Source: Agarilytica sp033852175
GTDB lineage: Bacteria; Pseudomonadota; Gammaproteobacteria; Pseudomonadales; Cellvibrionaceae
Direction: 5' to 3'
NCBI GenBank assembly: GCA_033852175.1
Contig: JAWSUY010000014.1
Coordinates: forward strand, 24,236-88,235
DNA length: 64,000 nt
The notes under the pieces were generated by a model. That model had not been told where the DNA came from, did not search any database, and saw only the letters and a program-made list of their open reading frames with translations. The translations under genes and the position numbers were made by a program. How positions within the stretch are numbered: position 1 is the stretch's first letter; every line of letters starts with the position of its first letter. This document shows positions 34,289 to 43,621 of this stretch, one piece after another.

Positions 34289-36100
34289 TTATGTTCCGTA
34301 CTGGTTGAACCATTCGAGCAGTTCTTTCGCGGGGATTGGGCGACATAGGTGATAACCCTGAGCGATGTTACAACCCATTCCCCCTAAGGCTTTTAAGGTG
34401 TTGGCATTTTCAACGCCTTCAGCAACGACACGTAAATTGAGATTGCGGGCCATATCGATGACTGTTTTTACTAAAACTTGGTCGGATTGTTTGTTCATCA
34501 TTTCCATTACGAATGAACGATCAATTTTGACTTCGTTGACGGGTAGATTTCTGAGCTGTCCGAGGGAGGAATACCCGGTACCAAAGTCATCGATGGAAAT
34601 TTGTATGCCTGCTTCGTGGAGCTGGTGAAGCGTTTTGAGTGATTCCTGTGGGTTTAACATCATTGCCGTTTCAGTGACTTCGAGTACAAGCCGAGAAGGT
34701 TGAAGCCCGTACTGGCTAAGTACTGCAAGTACGCTATCGACCAAGTCGGGTTCGCGAAGGTTTCGTGCGGATAAATTGACGCTGATATCGAGTCTATGTC
34801 CTAGTCGGTCGAAAGCAACGTTTTGTTTTAGGGCCTCGTTTAAGACCCAGCTTGTTAGAGGCTTGATAACGCCTGTCTGTTCGGCTAATGGAATAAATTC
34901 GTCGGGCGGAATAAAGCCGTGCTCAGGATGATTCCAACGGAGCAGAGCCTCTATGTTAGAGATGCGTTTTGTTTTGATATCAATTTGAGGTTGGTAATAC
35001 AGAACTAAATGACTTTCTTGAATTGCGTTCCTAAGCTCCCCCATTAACGATAAGCGTCTTTCGCTATAGGGGTCTATTTCTTCTGTATACATGGATACGC
35101 GCGGGTGTTTTTGTTGCGCTAATTCTTGAGCGATGTGAGCGCGGCGTAGGAGTGTGTCCATATCATTGCCATGGTAGGGGGACATTGCGAGCCCAATACT
35201 TCCGCTGAAATTTAATGACATGCCTTGGTAGTCGATAGGAGTTTCAAGCACGAATAGTAGTTTTGCGATTTCGTCTAGTGCGGCTTGCTCTCCACTTGGG
35301 CAGATAAAAGCGAGGGTAAATGTTACGCCATCTAACCGGGTAAGAAATGCAACGTCCCCTTCGTTTTCAACATTGATCGCGCCGTTTATTGCGCGGCTAG
35401 CCTCGCTTAAATTTTGGCTCAGTTGCTTGAGCAATTTATTACCGTGTTGGTGGCCGAGGGTATTATTTATCTCCTGAAAACCGTTGAGCATAACGATAGC
35501 AATAGCAAAGGGTTTTCCTGGGCTGGTACGAATTAAGCCGGTGACGGCTGTTCGCAGAAGAGATACATGCGGAAGCCCTGTGAGCTCGTCGTGATGGGCG
35601 CGATAAAGCGTGCGTTTTTCGGCTTCTCGGCGGCTGCGCATTTCTTTTTCGAGGGCTAGGGTTCTTTGTTGTACGAGTAAATCAAGATGCTGGTTTTGTT
35701 TTTGAATTTCGTGATGGAGTTGTTGTGTTTCTAAGTGAGCGCGAATGCGAGCGATGGTAATCGGGATGTTGAACGGTTTTGTAATATAGTCTGTGGCTCC
35801 GGCTTCAAAACCGCTGGTGACATCTTCAGTCAAGTCACGAGCGGTGGTGAATACAACGGGAATGTCTGCCGTGCTGTGGTGGCTTTTGAGTAGGCCGCAA
35901 ACTTCGTGGCCGTCCATATCGGGGAGGCCAACGTCCAATAAAATAAGGTCCGGAGCGGGTGTGCTGCGTGCAATTTCGAGAGCCCTCTCTCCTGTTTCAG
36001 CAGACACCACCTCGACAAAGGACTGAAGTGCTCTTTCCAGTATGGCAATTATGAGGGGTTCATCGTCGACAATCAGAACGCGTTGTTTTTTTGGGTTCAC
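34289..36100 (-). CDS. Response regulator with degenerate GGDEF and intact EAL domain (probable c-di-GMP phosphodiesterase)
   Basis: 603 residues. Receiver (about 1-125) with VDDEP, phospho-acceptor Asp in LILLDVGLPDMDG (about 56) and TKPFN. A short coiled coil follows. The GGDEF domain (about 165-335) has lost its signature: the site reads RLDGVTFTLAF, so it cannot make c-di-GMP. The EAL domain (about 350-600) keeps EALLRWNHPEHG, NLSARNL, LEVTETAMM, DDFGTGYSSLGQLRNLPV, KIDRSFV and AEGVEN, so it should hydrolyse c-di-GMP. First gene of an operon with the two hybrid kinases, which are its likely phosphodonors. Confidence 0.93.
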   Translation of the reverse strand: MNPKKQRVLIVDDEPLIIAILERALQSFVEVVSAETGERALEIARSTPAPDLILLDVGLPDMDGHEVCGLLKSHHSTADIPVVFTTARDLTEDVTSGFEAGATDYITKPFNIPITIARIRAHLETQQLHHEIQKQNQHLDLLVQQRTLALEKEMRSRREAEKRTLYRAHHDELTGLPHVSLLRTAVTGLIRTSPGKPFAIAIVMLNGFQEINNTLGHQHGNKLLKQLSQNLSEASRAINGAINVENEGDVAFLTRLDGVTFTLAFICPSGEQAALDEIAKLLFVLETPIDYQGMSLNFSGSIGLAMSPYHGNDMDTLLRRAHIAQELAQQKHPRVSMYTEEIDPYSERRLSLMGELRNAIQESHLVLYYQPQIDIKTKRISNIEALLRWNHPEHGFIPPDEFIPLAEQTGVIKPLTSWVLNEALKQNVAFDRLGHRLDISVNLSARNLREPDLVDSVLAVLSQYGLQPSRLVLEVTETAMMLNPQESLKTLHQLHEAGIQISIDDFGTGYSSLGQLRNLPVNEVKIDRSFVMEMMNKQSDQVLVKTVIDMARNLNLRVVAEGVENANTLKALGGMGCNIAQGYHLCRPIPAKELLEWFNQYGT

Positions 36101-36294
36101 AGCACACTTTTGACCCGGTAAGTACCGAGAGTCATATCCTTGGGGTTAAATTTAAGCGTAGTTTGCGTGTATCGTGAGCGCAAGCAGGGGGCTGGCATCG
36201 GAGGACTTTACTGATGGTATTCGTGAGGGTTATTCGTTTGTGAAATGTTAAATGTGTTTATCCGAAGAAACCGAAATATGAATATTGATGATGT

Positions 36295-37515
36295 TTATAC
36301 CTGCAGTATTGTAATGCCGCTTTTTTTAAGGGTGCTCAGTAGCTCTTGCAGGTGTGATCTGTCTCTTGTCTCGACGGTACAGAGGCAATTTACTGCCGTC
36401 ACATCTGGCCCCGCGAATGCCCTGTCGTGAGATATTTCTTTAATACTGGCGCCGGTCGATGCGATGGCCTTGGCCAGGCTGGCGAGCCCGCCGGGTCGGT
36501 CACTGATGACCGCGGTGAAGCGGCACATGCGGCCATCGGCCACTAGGCCTTTTTCAATAACACGGCTGAGTATTATCGGGTCGATATTTCCGCCGCAGTA
36601 AAGCAGTACGACTTTCTTGTTGGCCAACTGCGTGAGTTGGCCAGACAAAAATGCTGCTAGGGTTGATGCTGCGGCGCCTTCGACGACATCTTTTCCCAGT
36701 TCAACGTTACGTAGAATTGCGAGGGCGATTTCGTCTTCGTTAACGGTAACGATCTGATCAATTTTATCTTTAGATAATAGGAAGGCATTTTTACCGACGG
36801 TATTGACGGCAAGACCATCGGCAAGGGTGTGCTTTGCTTGTACAAACACAGGACCGTTGGCGTTTATCGCGGCTTGGAAGCTAGCGGTTGCCTCGGCTTC
36901 GACGCCGATAATTTTTACTTTGGGCTTTAATGCGTGGATTACGACAGACACCCCTGCAATCAGCCCTGCGCCGCCAATCGGGCATACGATGGCGTCAAGA
37001 TCGGGCACTTGCTCTAGAATTTCTAGCGCCATCGTGCCCTGGCCAGCGATTACGGCTGGGTCGTCGTAGCCATGGATATAGGAGAAACCATATATTGCTG
37101 CGAGTTCATTGGCCTTGTCTCGGGCTTCTTGGAATGAGTTGCCGAATAAAATGACCTTAGCCCCGAGTTTTTGGCAGCTTGTGATTTTGATTAGTGGGGC
37201 GGCTTCTGGCATGACGACGGTGACGGCAATATTCAGTAGTGAGCCGTGGTAAGCGAGCCCTAGAGCGTGATTCCCTGCAGAGGCAGCAATGACGCCCTTC
37301 GTTTTATTATCGTCACTGAGCAGCAGTAAGGCATTTCGAGCGCCGCGCTCTTTGAAGCTGCCGGTGCGTTGTAAGCAGTCCATCTTGCAGTAAATTTTGG
37401 CGCCGGTAATCTCGGACAGTGGGATCGATTCTGGGCAGGGCGTCATGGCAATAAAATTGCCTAAACGGGAGCGCGCTTGTTCGATGTCTTGTAAAGTTAC
37501 GGGCATGAGGGACAT
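36295..37515 (-). CDS. ilvA: Threonine ammonia-lyase (catabolic/medium form with ACT domain)
   Basis: 406 residues. Fold-type II PLP enzyme: PLP lysine in GSFKERGARNALL (about 55), a phosphate-binding glycine loop in CPIGGAGLIAGV (about 180), VVMPEAAPLIK, and GGNIDP near 315. The C-terminal ~80 residues form one ACT-like domain (FTAVISDRPGGLASLAKAIA), as in the TIGR01127 medium form. The long IlvA has two such domains. It converts threonine to 2-oxobutanoate and ammonia, feeding isoleucine synthesis or catabolism. No ilv genes are adjacent. An alternative start lies three codons in (MPVTLQDIEQ). The symbol is assigned by function; tdcB is the other usual name. Confidence 0.88.
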   Translation of the reverse strand: MSLMPVTLQDIEQARSRLGNFIAMTPCPESIPLSEITGAKIYCKMDCLQRTGSFKERGARNALLLLSDDNKTKGVIAASAGNHALGLAYHGSLLNIAVTVVMPEAAPLIKITSCQKLGAKVILFGNSFQEARDKANELAAIYGFSYIHGYDDPAVIAGQGTMALEILEQVPDLDAIVCPIGGAGLIAGVSVVIHALKPKVKIIGVEAEATASFQAAINANGPVFVQAKHTLADGLAVNTVGKNAFLLSKDKIDQIVTVNEDEIALAILRNVELGKDVVEGAAASTLAAFLSGQLTQLANKKVVLLYCGGNIDPIILSRVIEKGLVADGRMCRFTAVISDRPGGLASLAKAIASTGASIKEISHDRAFAGPDVTAVNCLCTVETRDRSHLQELLSTLKKSGITILQV

Positions 37516-37680
37516 GACGGCTCTCGAGGGGGTACAAGGGTTCAGCTAAGTTCGCTTTCAGGGTCCTTTTTAAGTATAAAGTGAAAATGCGAAAGAGCCA
37601 GGTGATGAGTGGTGAGACGATTTTGACTATCGTTTTCTAAGCCTTGGGCTTGTGATGTTTAATGGATGTTGGGTTGTAAT

Positions 37681-38361
37681 ATGATTTTTGTTGTTCCGCT
37701 AGTCGCGATTGTTGCCTTGGTTTATGGGCCTCATTTATGGGTCCGGTATATTTTAAAAAAACACCATAAACCGTTAGAAGGCATGCCGGGTACGGGTGGC
37801 GAATTGGCGAACCATTTACTCAAGCGGTTTGAATTAATGGACGCGACGGTCGAAGAAGGGGAAGAGGGAAAAGACCATTATAGTCCCAGCCGAAACGTGG
37901 TGAGTTTGAGTCCAGAGGTTTACAAAGGAAAGTCACTTTCTGCTGTTGCAGTAGCGGCCCATGAGGTCGGGCATGCGATACAGTTTAATCGTCAGGAGGC
38001 GGTGAGCTTGCTGCGAGGTAAGTACTTAGTCAAGGCTCATAAAATACAACATTATGGCGTCTATTTGTTAATGAGTATGCCGATCGTTGGCGCCATATTT
38101 AGGGTTCCCCATATAGCGATTCTGACGGGGGTTATTGGCATTGCCACCATGCTGGCTTCGGTACTGATGTATGTCGCGATACTGCCTGAAGAATATGATG
38201 CGAGCTTTAAAAAAGCCCTACCGATATTGGAAGAAGGTTATGTGCCTGAGGAATACCTACCCGCTATTCGTCAGGTATTAAAGGCGTGCGCCTTAACCTA
38301 TGTGGCCGGAGCTTTGGCCGATATTCTGAGATTATGGCGGTGGATTGCGATTCTTAGGTAA
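37681..38361 (+). CDS. Zinc metallopeptidase, YugP-like, membrane-bound
   Basis: 226 residues from the ATG at 37681 (37666 is also possible). N-terminal membrane helix (about 1-17), then the YugP-family signature: PGTGGELANHLL, HYSPSRNVVSLSPEVYKGKS and the zinc motif AAHEVGHAIQF (HExxH, about 102), followed by two membrane helices (about 125-145 and 150-170). The third ligand lies probably in the LPEEYDASFKKALPIL segment. It cleaves unknown membrane or periplasmic substrates. Monocistronic; a heptamer repeat array begins 10 bp after the stop. Confidence 0.88.
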   Translation: MIFVVPLVAIVALVYGPHLWVRYILKKHHKPLEGMPGTGGELANHLLKRFELMDATVEEGEEGKDHYSPSRNVVSLSPEVYKGKSLSAVAVAAHEVGHAIQFNRQEAVSLLRGKYLVKAHKIQHYGVYLLMSMPIVGAIFRVPHIAILTGVIGIATMLASVLMYVAILPEEYDASFKKALPILEEGYVPEEYLPAIRQVLKACALTYVAGALADILRLWRWIAILR

Positions 38362-38370
38362 AATACTTTG

Positions 38371-38413
38371 GTAACCCGTAACCCGTAACCCGTAACCCGT
38401 AACCCGTAACCCG
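38371..38413. repeat. Tandem heptamer array, GTAACCC x6
   Basis: Six exact 7-bp units, 43 bp, starting 9 bases after the peptidase stop. It belongs to the CCCGTNN family of arrays in this window (unit read as CCCGTAA). Confidence 0.9.
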
Positions 38414-38626
38414 ATTCAAGACATAATCAGACACGCTTCTCAACTTTGTTCGCAAGCCGGCCTTGGTCGTTGACGAAGCTTGGAAAGCATTCTAAATTAG
38501 TGATTCAATTTTGACCTGACACAGTTTGGGATGAATCGACAGATATTGCTTAGTAGTCCGGTGGTTTAATGGTCGAGATGATTGAACCGTAAATATGAAC
38601 TTAAAAAACGATGCTCTGGAGAATGT

Positions 38627-39193
38627 ATGAAGTACTTATTGATGGTTATTTTGCTTGTTTCTCCTATGCTATGGGCGGCAGACAAACCTTTAAATAAGGC
38701 GGTGGTCACGTCTTTATATTCTTTAACCGAAAAAATGGAAGTTCTCGAAGCAAAGTACCCGAAGGTATTTACCGAAAGTGAAAAATTTGGGATTACGGAT
38801 CAGAATAAGGCCATTCAATTTATATCATCATCGAAAGCCTATCCAGAAGTTAAAAAACTATTGTCTGATTCAGGTTTTAGCAGCCTTGAAGAGTTTTATG
38901 ATGTTTCGATTCGTTTGATGGGAGGGTTGTTTAGTGTGCGAATGGAAAAAATGCCTACAGGGACGAATATGAAAAGCATGCTTCAATCGCTTGAGCAAAG
39001 TATTGAAACCATGAAGAAACAAAATATGCCCGAATCGCTGATTGCCAGCATGGAAGTATCCCTGAAAAAAAATATAGCGCGGATGCAGGAAATGATGATT
39101 GCGGCTGAAAAAGCGAGTGCTGCAGATAAAAAGTTTGTGTCCAAGAATATGGATTGGATTATGGCAATGGTGCCGGACGAATCTCAGTTTTAG
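38627..39193 (+). CDS. Secreted helical protein of unknown function
   Basis: 188 residues from the ATG at 38627, preceded by GGAG. The frame extends to a TTG at 38582, but a signal peptide starts exactly at the chosen Met (KYLLMVILLVSPMLWA). The mature protein is all-helical and rich in Lys, Glu and Met, with no Cys: LTEKMEVLEAKYPKVF, MKSMLQSLEQSIETMKKQNM, AEKASAADKKFVSKNMDW. It looks like a small periplasmic protein. I do not recognise a family. Flanked by gene-free DNA on both sides, so no context helps. Confidence 0.75.
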   Translation: MKYLLMVILLVSPMLWAADKPLNKAVVTSLYSLTEKMEVLEAKYPKVFTESEKFGITDQNKAIQFISSSKAYPEVKKLLSDSGFSSLEEFYDVSIRLMGGLFSVRMEKMPTGTNMKSMLQSLEQSIETMKKQNMPESLIASMEVSLKKNIARMQEMMIAAEKASAADKKFVSKNMDWIMAMVPDESQF

Positions 39194-39716
39194 TGACTTT
39201 GTTGGTTAATGGGATTTGCTTGGCAATATCTCAGACCACTATCAACTCCGCTCTAGTGTAATCATACAGTCGGCTCTGAGAGAGCAGCAGTATATTCATT
39301 CCTAACTTTTTACAGGCGCAGGAGTACTTTCAGGCTGATGAGGATCTATGGGCGCAGGCCTTAACTCAAGACCGTAACGAAAATAGCAGGATATAAAGAA
39401 AGGTAGGCTAGTCTAGAGCGGAATTCTCGTGAAAGGAATATTGGAATAGAGCTCACAATTGTATGCTATGCACTATACTGATAGTGAGGTCGTCGGCCTC
39501 GACTCAAGAAAAGATTCTGAAAAATAGGTTTTTTATTCGTATTTGACCAACTCAGTACAGCTGTTATTAGGGCTGTGGCTCCGTAAATGGTCCCAGATGG
39601 ATTTCTGTAAAGTGGTTCCCAGTGAATGAATTTCAGCAAAATACTCAATATTTGACCGTGATAGGGTGAAAATCTCTGCAGATGGTTGAATCGTTCGGTA
39701 AAAGGCCTATTAACAT
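39194..39716. other. 523-bp gap before the YHS pseudogene
   Basis: No intact gene. A short run around 39328-39393 reads FQADEDLWAQALTQDRNE in one frame and may be a relic, but I cannot name it. The missing signal-peptide region of the YHS gene could have been here. Confidence 0.35.
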
Positions 39717-40105
39717 ATGAATACGCGGTATTGCTCGGTGGCGATTGTCGATAAAGCCGAGATTTATTCATATCGCTCAAAAGGTGCCGTTAAGGGAGTG
39801 GATGTGGTTGCTTACTTTTCTCTTTCCGAAAACGCTAAAGCGGTTAAAGGTTCTGACGAGTTTAGGTACGAATGGAAGGCAGCCACATGGAGGTTTAGCA
39901 GTGAAGAAAATCGTAAGGCCTTTAGTGAGTCTACAGAAAAATATGCCCCTCAATATGGAGGCTACTTGCCTTTGCTGTCTCACATGGTTTTGTGACAGCG
40001 CCAAGGCCCAATAACGGGAAGATCGTTGATGGTAAGCTTTGTCTCAGTAATAATCGGCGATCGTACAAAAAATGGGTTAATGATTGTGAAAGTAAAGGAA
40101 AGTAA
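39717..40105 (+). pseudogene. YHS-domain protein gene broken by a single-base deletion
   Basis: The first frame gives GAVKGVDVVAYF, FRYEWKAATWRFSSEENRKA, KYAPQYGGY and then loses sense. In the next frame the family's end follows directly: FAVSHGFVTAPRP, KIVDGKLCLSNN, KKWVNDCESKGK, stop at 40103-40105. The break is at tac-tt-gcc (39963-39970), where the family has Tyr-Cys-Ala; loss of the G of a TGT codon explains it. YHS proteins of this type (some are selenoproteins at this very Cys) are periplasmic or lipid-anchored with a signal peptide; the N-terminus here lacks one, so it may be damaged too. Confidence 0.75.
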
Positions 40106-40346
40106 AAAAGGCGGATGAAAATCGGCCAGATATGCTTAAGAATTAACCCTTATGAAAAGGGCTTAACCGAGTTTGAATGACTTTGATGACATAATGGTTA
40201 CAGCTGTGCAGGGTGTTATCAATAGGTAAGATCTTAATTTTTGTTAATGGGAAACGATTCGTCTATTCGACTCTGGTGAATAGACGAATTAAATACTAAA
40301 ATGCATCATCTCAAAAGATGGGTGAATTTAAAATGGTGGTATTGGT

Positions 40347-40598
40347 TTGAATACAGTAGTAAAAAAATGGTTTCGTGATAAGAATTTTGGATTTCTGGAA
40401 AATGGCGAAGGACCGGATATAATGGTTCGGAAATCGGATCTTCTCAATTGCCAATTTTTAAAAGTTGGTGTGCAGGTTGAGTTTGAATGTCATCCCGAAA
40501 AAAGTGGGCTAGTGGCAAGAAAGGTCAAATTGATGCCGGCAAAAAACCACGGACAGGACAAAGGTAATAAACCTTTTCGTTTTGGTGTTATGCAATAA
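40347..40598 (+). CDS. Cold-shock-domain-like nucleic-acid-binding protein (divergent)
   Basis: 83 residues from a TTG, with GGTGG 7 bases before it. The frame reads as one cold-shock domain: VVKKWFRDKNFGFLENGEG (RNP1 region KxFGF), PDIMVRKSDLL (RNP2-like, canonical VFVHxS), VGVQVEFECHPEKSGLVARK. A short basic tail ends in FRFGVMQ. Canonical Csp proteins have KGFGFI and DVFVHFS; here Gly and His are replaced, so single-stranded RNA/DNA binding is probable but altered. Cytosolic. A 241-bp gap after the YHS pseudogene serves as leader, and it may hold regulatory structure. Confidence 0.7.
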   Translation: MNTVVKKWFRDKNFGFLENGEGPDIMVRKSDLLNCQFLKVGVQVEFECHPEKSGLVARKVKLMPAKNHGQDKGNKPFRFGVMQ

Positions 40599-41038
40599 GT
40601 CATACCGCCTGGTCGAGGGATGACCAAGTTTCTGTTTGGTGTAAACCAGAATAAAAGATGATTGTTGTAGACGGTGTTTCGTGGTGCGCTTACGCACGAC
40701 GAGCGGATTGTCCTGCGCGCTGGGCCGATTCTATTTGTTTGCAAAGATAACTCTTTCGTTGTTCCGTCTCTGTTTCCCCTGGGGTTAGTGGTTATATGGT
40801 CTACATTTGACGATATTAACTCGATAGCTCTTTTGTTGGCGCGATAATTTTCTCTTCATGCCTCTTTCTCCGGAGTCCAATCCGCCTTGTCGGCCTGTTC
40901 AGTGGGCTTGTTTTTAGCTTTCGCTTACAGTTTGTTGGCGGCTGTATTGTAAGGTGCAGATTCTGGGACATGAGTTATGCTTGTAGAGTAGTTATTCATC
41001 AACCGACAAGTATTGTATAGCGCCATTTTTATCCAAAT
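40599..41038. other. 440-bp gap before the TRAP binding-protein gene
   Basis: No credible gene or RNA. Short frames on the minus strand overlap the cold-shock-like gene and lack motifs. Confidence 0.4.
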
Positions 41039-42166
41039 ATGACGACATCGAGAGATTATAGACCCGTAGTTATTCTGCTTTTGCTTGCGGCATTGGTGGC
41101 TGTCTTTTCTCTGCTCGTCGTTGAAAAAAGTAAGCACCACGAGATTGCTGAACAGTCAGATTCTATGATTGATGGGAATGTTTACCATTGGAATATGGTC
41201 TTGTCATGGCCTGAAAACTTCCCAGGTTTAGGGTCGGGTGCTGAGCATCTTTCTACTGCGATACGTTTAGCAAGCGGCGGCCGTCTGATTATCAAAGTGC
41301 ATGGTGCGGGAGAACTTGTCCCCGCACTGGGTGTGTTTGATGCGGTTTCCAGTGGCAGCGTACAGGCGGGTTACTCAGTTTCTTACTATTGGAAAGGTAA
41401 GGTTCGAGCGACGCCTTTTTTTACGGCAATACCTTTTGGCATGAGTGTTCTTGAGCACAATAGTTGGTTTTATTATGGCGGTGGCTTGGAACTTTGGCAG
41501 AAGATATATGAACCGTTTAATCTGATACCCTTCCCTGGTGGCAATACTGGGCCACAAATGGGGGGCTGGTTTAATAGGGAGATAAATACGCTTAAGGATT
41601 TAAAGGGCTTAAAAATGCGTATGCCAGGACTTGGTGGCGAGGTATTGAAACGTGTCGGTGGACAGCCGGTAACCATACCCGGCGGAGAGCTGTTTACTGC
41701 ACTTAAAACCGGCGTGATTGACGCTACGGAATGGATCGGTCCCTACAACGACCTTGCCTTTGGGCTGCACAAAGCTGCAAAGTATTATTATGCCCCCGGC
41801 TGGCATGAACCGAGCGGTGTGCTAGAAATTACTTACAATAAACAAGCCTTTGAAGCCCTGCCTGAAGATTTGCAGCAAATAGTTGTGCATGCCACACGGC
41901 AAATTAACCAGGATATGATGAACGAATATACCGCACGTAATCACGATGCGCTTCGCTTTTTAGTTGAAGAGCACGGCGTTGAAGTGCGAAACTTTCCGGA
42001 TGAAGTTCTGACGGCTTTGCGTAAAGAAAGTGAGCTTATGTTAAAAGAAATGGCTGCAGAAGATGCGCAGTTTAACGAGGTCTATCAATCTTATAATACA
42101 TTTAAAAATCAGGCGTGGGAGTATTATAAAATTACAGACTTTGCGAATAGTAAAACCCGAGAATAA
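41039..42166 (+). CDS. dctP: TRAP transporter substrate-binding protein, DctP/TakP family
   Basis: 375 residues. An uncleaved-looking N-terminal helix (about 9-27, VVILLLLAALVAVFSLLVV) targets or anchors it in the periplasm. The DctP fold follows, with YHWNMVLSWPENFPG, the FDAVSSGSVQAGYSVSYYW loop and the substrate-contacting LKGLKMRMPGLGGEVLKRVG, then IPGGELFTALKTGVIDATEW. These features match the TakP branch (2-oxo acid binding). It delivers ligand to the DctQM permease. Unusually, the permease genes are on the opposite strand and converge with it across a heptamer repeat array. No good ribosome site is visible. Confidence 0.9.
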   Translation: MTTSRDYRPVVILLLLAALVAVFSLLVVEKSKHHEIAEQSDSMIDGNVYHWNMVLSWPENFPGLGSGAEHLSTAIRLASGGRLIIKVHGAGELVPALGVFDAVSSGSVQAGYSVSYYWKGKVRATPFFTAIPFGMSVLEHNSWFYYGGGLELWQKIYEPFNLIPFPGGNTGPQMGGWFNREINTLKDLKGLKMRMPGLGGEVLKRVGGQPVTIPGGELFTALKTGVIDATEWIGPYNDLAFGLHKAAKYYYAPGWHEPSGVLEITYNKQAFEALPEDLQQIVVHATRQINQDMMNEYTARNHDALRFLVEEHGVEVRNFPDEVLTALRKESELMLKEMAAEDAQFNEVYQSYNTFKNQAWEYYKITDFANSKTRE

Positions 42167-42168
42167 AA

Positions 42169-42257
42169 TCACCCGTCACCCGTCACCCGTCACCCGTCAC
42201 CCGTCCCCCGTCACCCGTCACCCGTCCCCCGTCACACCCGTCACCGTCCCTCGTCAG
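42169..42257. repeat. Heptamer array, CACCCGT/CCCCCGT units
   Basis: About 11-12 seven-base units (mostly TCACCCG, some TCCCCCG, with two irregular units at the end). It fills almost the whole 93 bp between the dctP stop (42166) and the dctM stop (42260). Confidence 0.9.
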
Positions 42258-42259
42258 TT

Positions 42260-43621
42260 TTATATCTTCCCTGGCAGCCAAGTCACAAATTGAGGGAAAA
42301 GCGCCACGAGAATCAACAATATAAGCTGTATGGCGATAAACGGAATAACACCTTTATAGATTGCACTGGTGGGAATGGAGTCGGGCGTAACACTTCGTAA
42401 GTAGAAGAGGGCATAACCAAAAGGGGGGGTTAAAAATGATGTCTGTAAATTAATGGCAATCATAATACCCAGTAATAAGGGGTCCATCCCCATGGTTAAT
42501 AATGCTGGCGCAACCAAAGGGACAACAACAAACGTTATCTCGATGAAGTCGAGGATAAACCCTAATAAAAAAATGATGAACATAACCATGAGGGTTGCAC
42601 CGAATAGTCCACCGGGTAATTGCTCAAAAATATGAGAAATAAATTCTTCTCCTCCAAAGCCTCGAAATACTAATGAAAATAAAGAAGCGCCAATGACGAT
42701 GGTGAAAACCATCGTGGTTATTCTTGCGGTTGATTGCGCAATATCTTTTAGCATTTGGACGTTTAATTTTCTCTCGAATCCGGCAATTAGAAATGCGCCG
42801 ATTGCACCGACGGCTGAAGCTTCCGTTGTTGTGGCTTTGCCACTGAGAATAGAGCCGAGCACAAGTGCTATGAGTGTAATGGGGGGGAGTACACTCTTTA
42901 ATACTTCTCGTAATGAAATATGAAGGTCGGCTTTGTTAGCCGGTGCGGCATTGGGTTTGAATATCGCGACAAGCAGCATATAGGCAATATAAGCAAAAAT
43001 TAAGAAGATGCCCGGTGCAACAGCGCCAATAAATAAATCACCAACCGAAATGGGGTCAGCGTTGAAAATACCCATATCCATCTGCACTTGCTGATAGGAT
43101 CGTGATAGGACGTCACCCAATAAAATTAATGCGATAGAGGGGGGGATAATTTGCCCCAAAGTTCCGGTTGCGCAAATTGTTCCTGTGGCGAGTGACGGGC
43201 TATAACCGGCTTTTAGCATTGTCGGCAGTGACATTAACCCCATTGTTATCACTGTAGCGCCAACAATTCCTGTGCTGGCTGCGAGTAAGGTTCCGACTAA
43301 AATAACAGAAATACCTAGCCCTCCCTTAATGCCGCTAAAGAGAATGGCCATACTTTCGAGCAGTTCTTCCGAAATTTTTGAGCGTTCTAAGGTCGTCCCC
43401 ATCATGATGAATAAAGGGACAGCCGTTAGGCTAACGTTGGTCATAATGCCGAATAGGCGATCGGGAAGGGCTTTAAGAAGGGCGGGGTCAAAAACGCCGA
43501 ATACAATCCCGATGCTGGCAAATAATAAAGATGTTCCCGCTAAGGTGAATGCCACTGGATAGCCGAGCATTAAGCTGGCGCAGACAGCCAAAAACAAAAA
43601 AAGAGGGATGAGGTCAGACAT
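42260..43621 (-). CDS. dctM: TRAP transporter large permease subunit
   Basis: 453 residues, almost wholly membrane-embedded with about 12 helices. Family landmarks: LMLGYPVAFTLAG, SLTAVPLFIMMGT, ATGTLGQIIPPSIALILLGD and NLQTSFLTPPFGYALFYLRS near the end. It forms the sodium-driven elevator for an organic acid, with the small subunit DctQ as scaffold and DctP as periplasmic binder. It overlaps dctQ by 8 bp, so the two are coupled. It converges with dctP across the repeat array. Confidence 0.93.
   Translation of the reverse strand: MSDLIPLFLFLAVCASLMLGYPVAFTLAGTSLLFASIGIVFGVFDPALLKALPDRLFGIMTNVSLTAVPLFIMMGTTLERSKISEELLESMAILFSGIKGGLGISVILVGTLLAASTGIVGATVITMGLMSLPTMLKAGYSPSLATGTICATGTLGQIIPPSIALILLGDVLSRSYQQVQMDMGIFNADPISVGDLFIGAVAPGIFLIFAYIAYMLLVAIFKPNAAPANKADLHISLREVLKSVLPPITLIALVLGSILSGKATTTEASAVGAIGAFLIAGFERKLNVQMLKDIAQSTARITTMVFTIVIGASLFSLVFRGFGGEEFISHIFEQLPGGLFGATLMVMFIIFLLGFILDFIEITFVVVPLVAPALLTMGMDPLLLGIMIAINLQTSFLTPPFGYALFYLRSVTPDSIPTSAIYKGVIPFIAIQLILLILVALFPQFVTWLPGKI

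Noticed and set aside
38371..38413. CRISPR-like or telomere-like repeat
   Set aside because: Units of 7 bp are directly adjacent without spacers, and no cas genes exist. It is a simple tandem array.
39963..39970. In-frame TGA selenocysteine codon in the YHS gene
   Set aside because: The site reads tac-tt-gcc, which is a deletion, not a TGA. No Sec decoding is implied for this copy.
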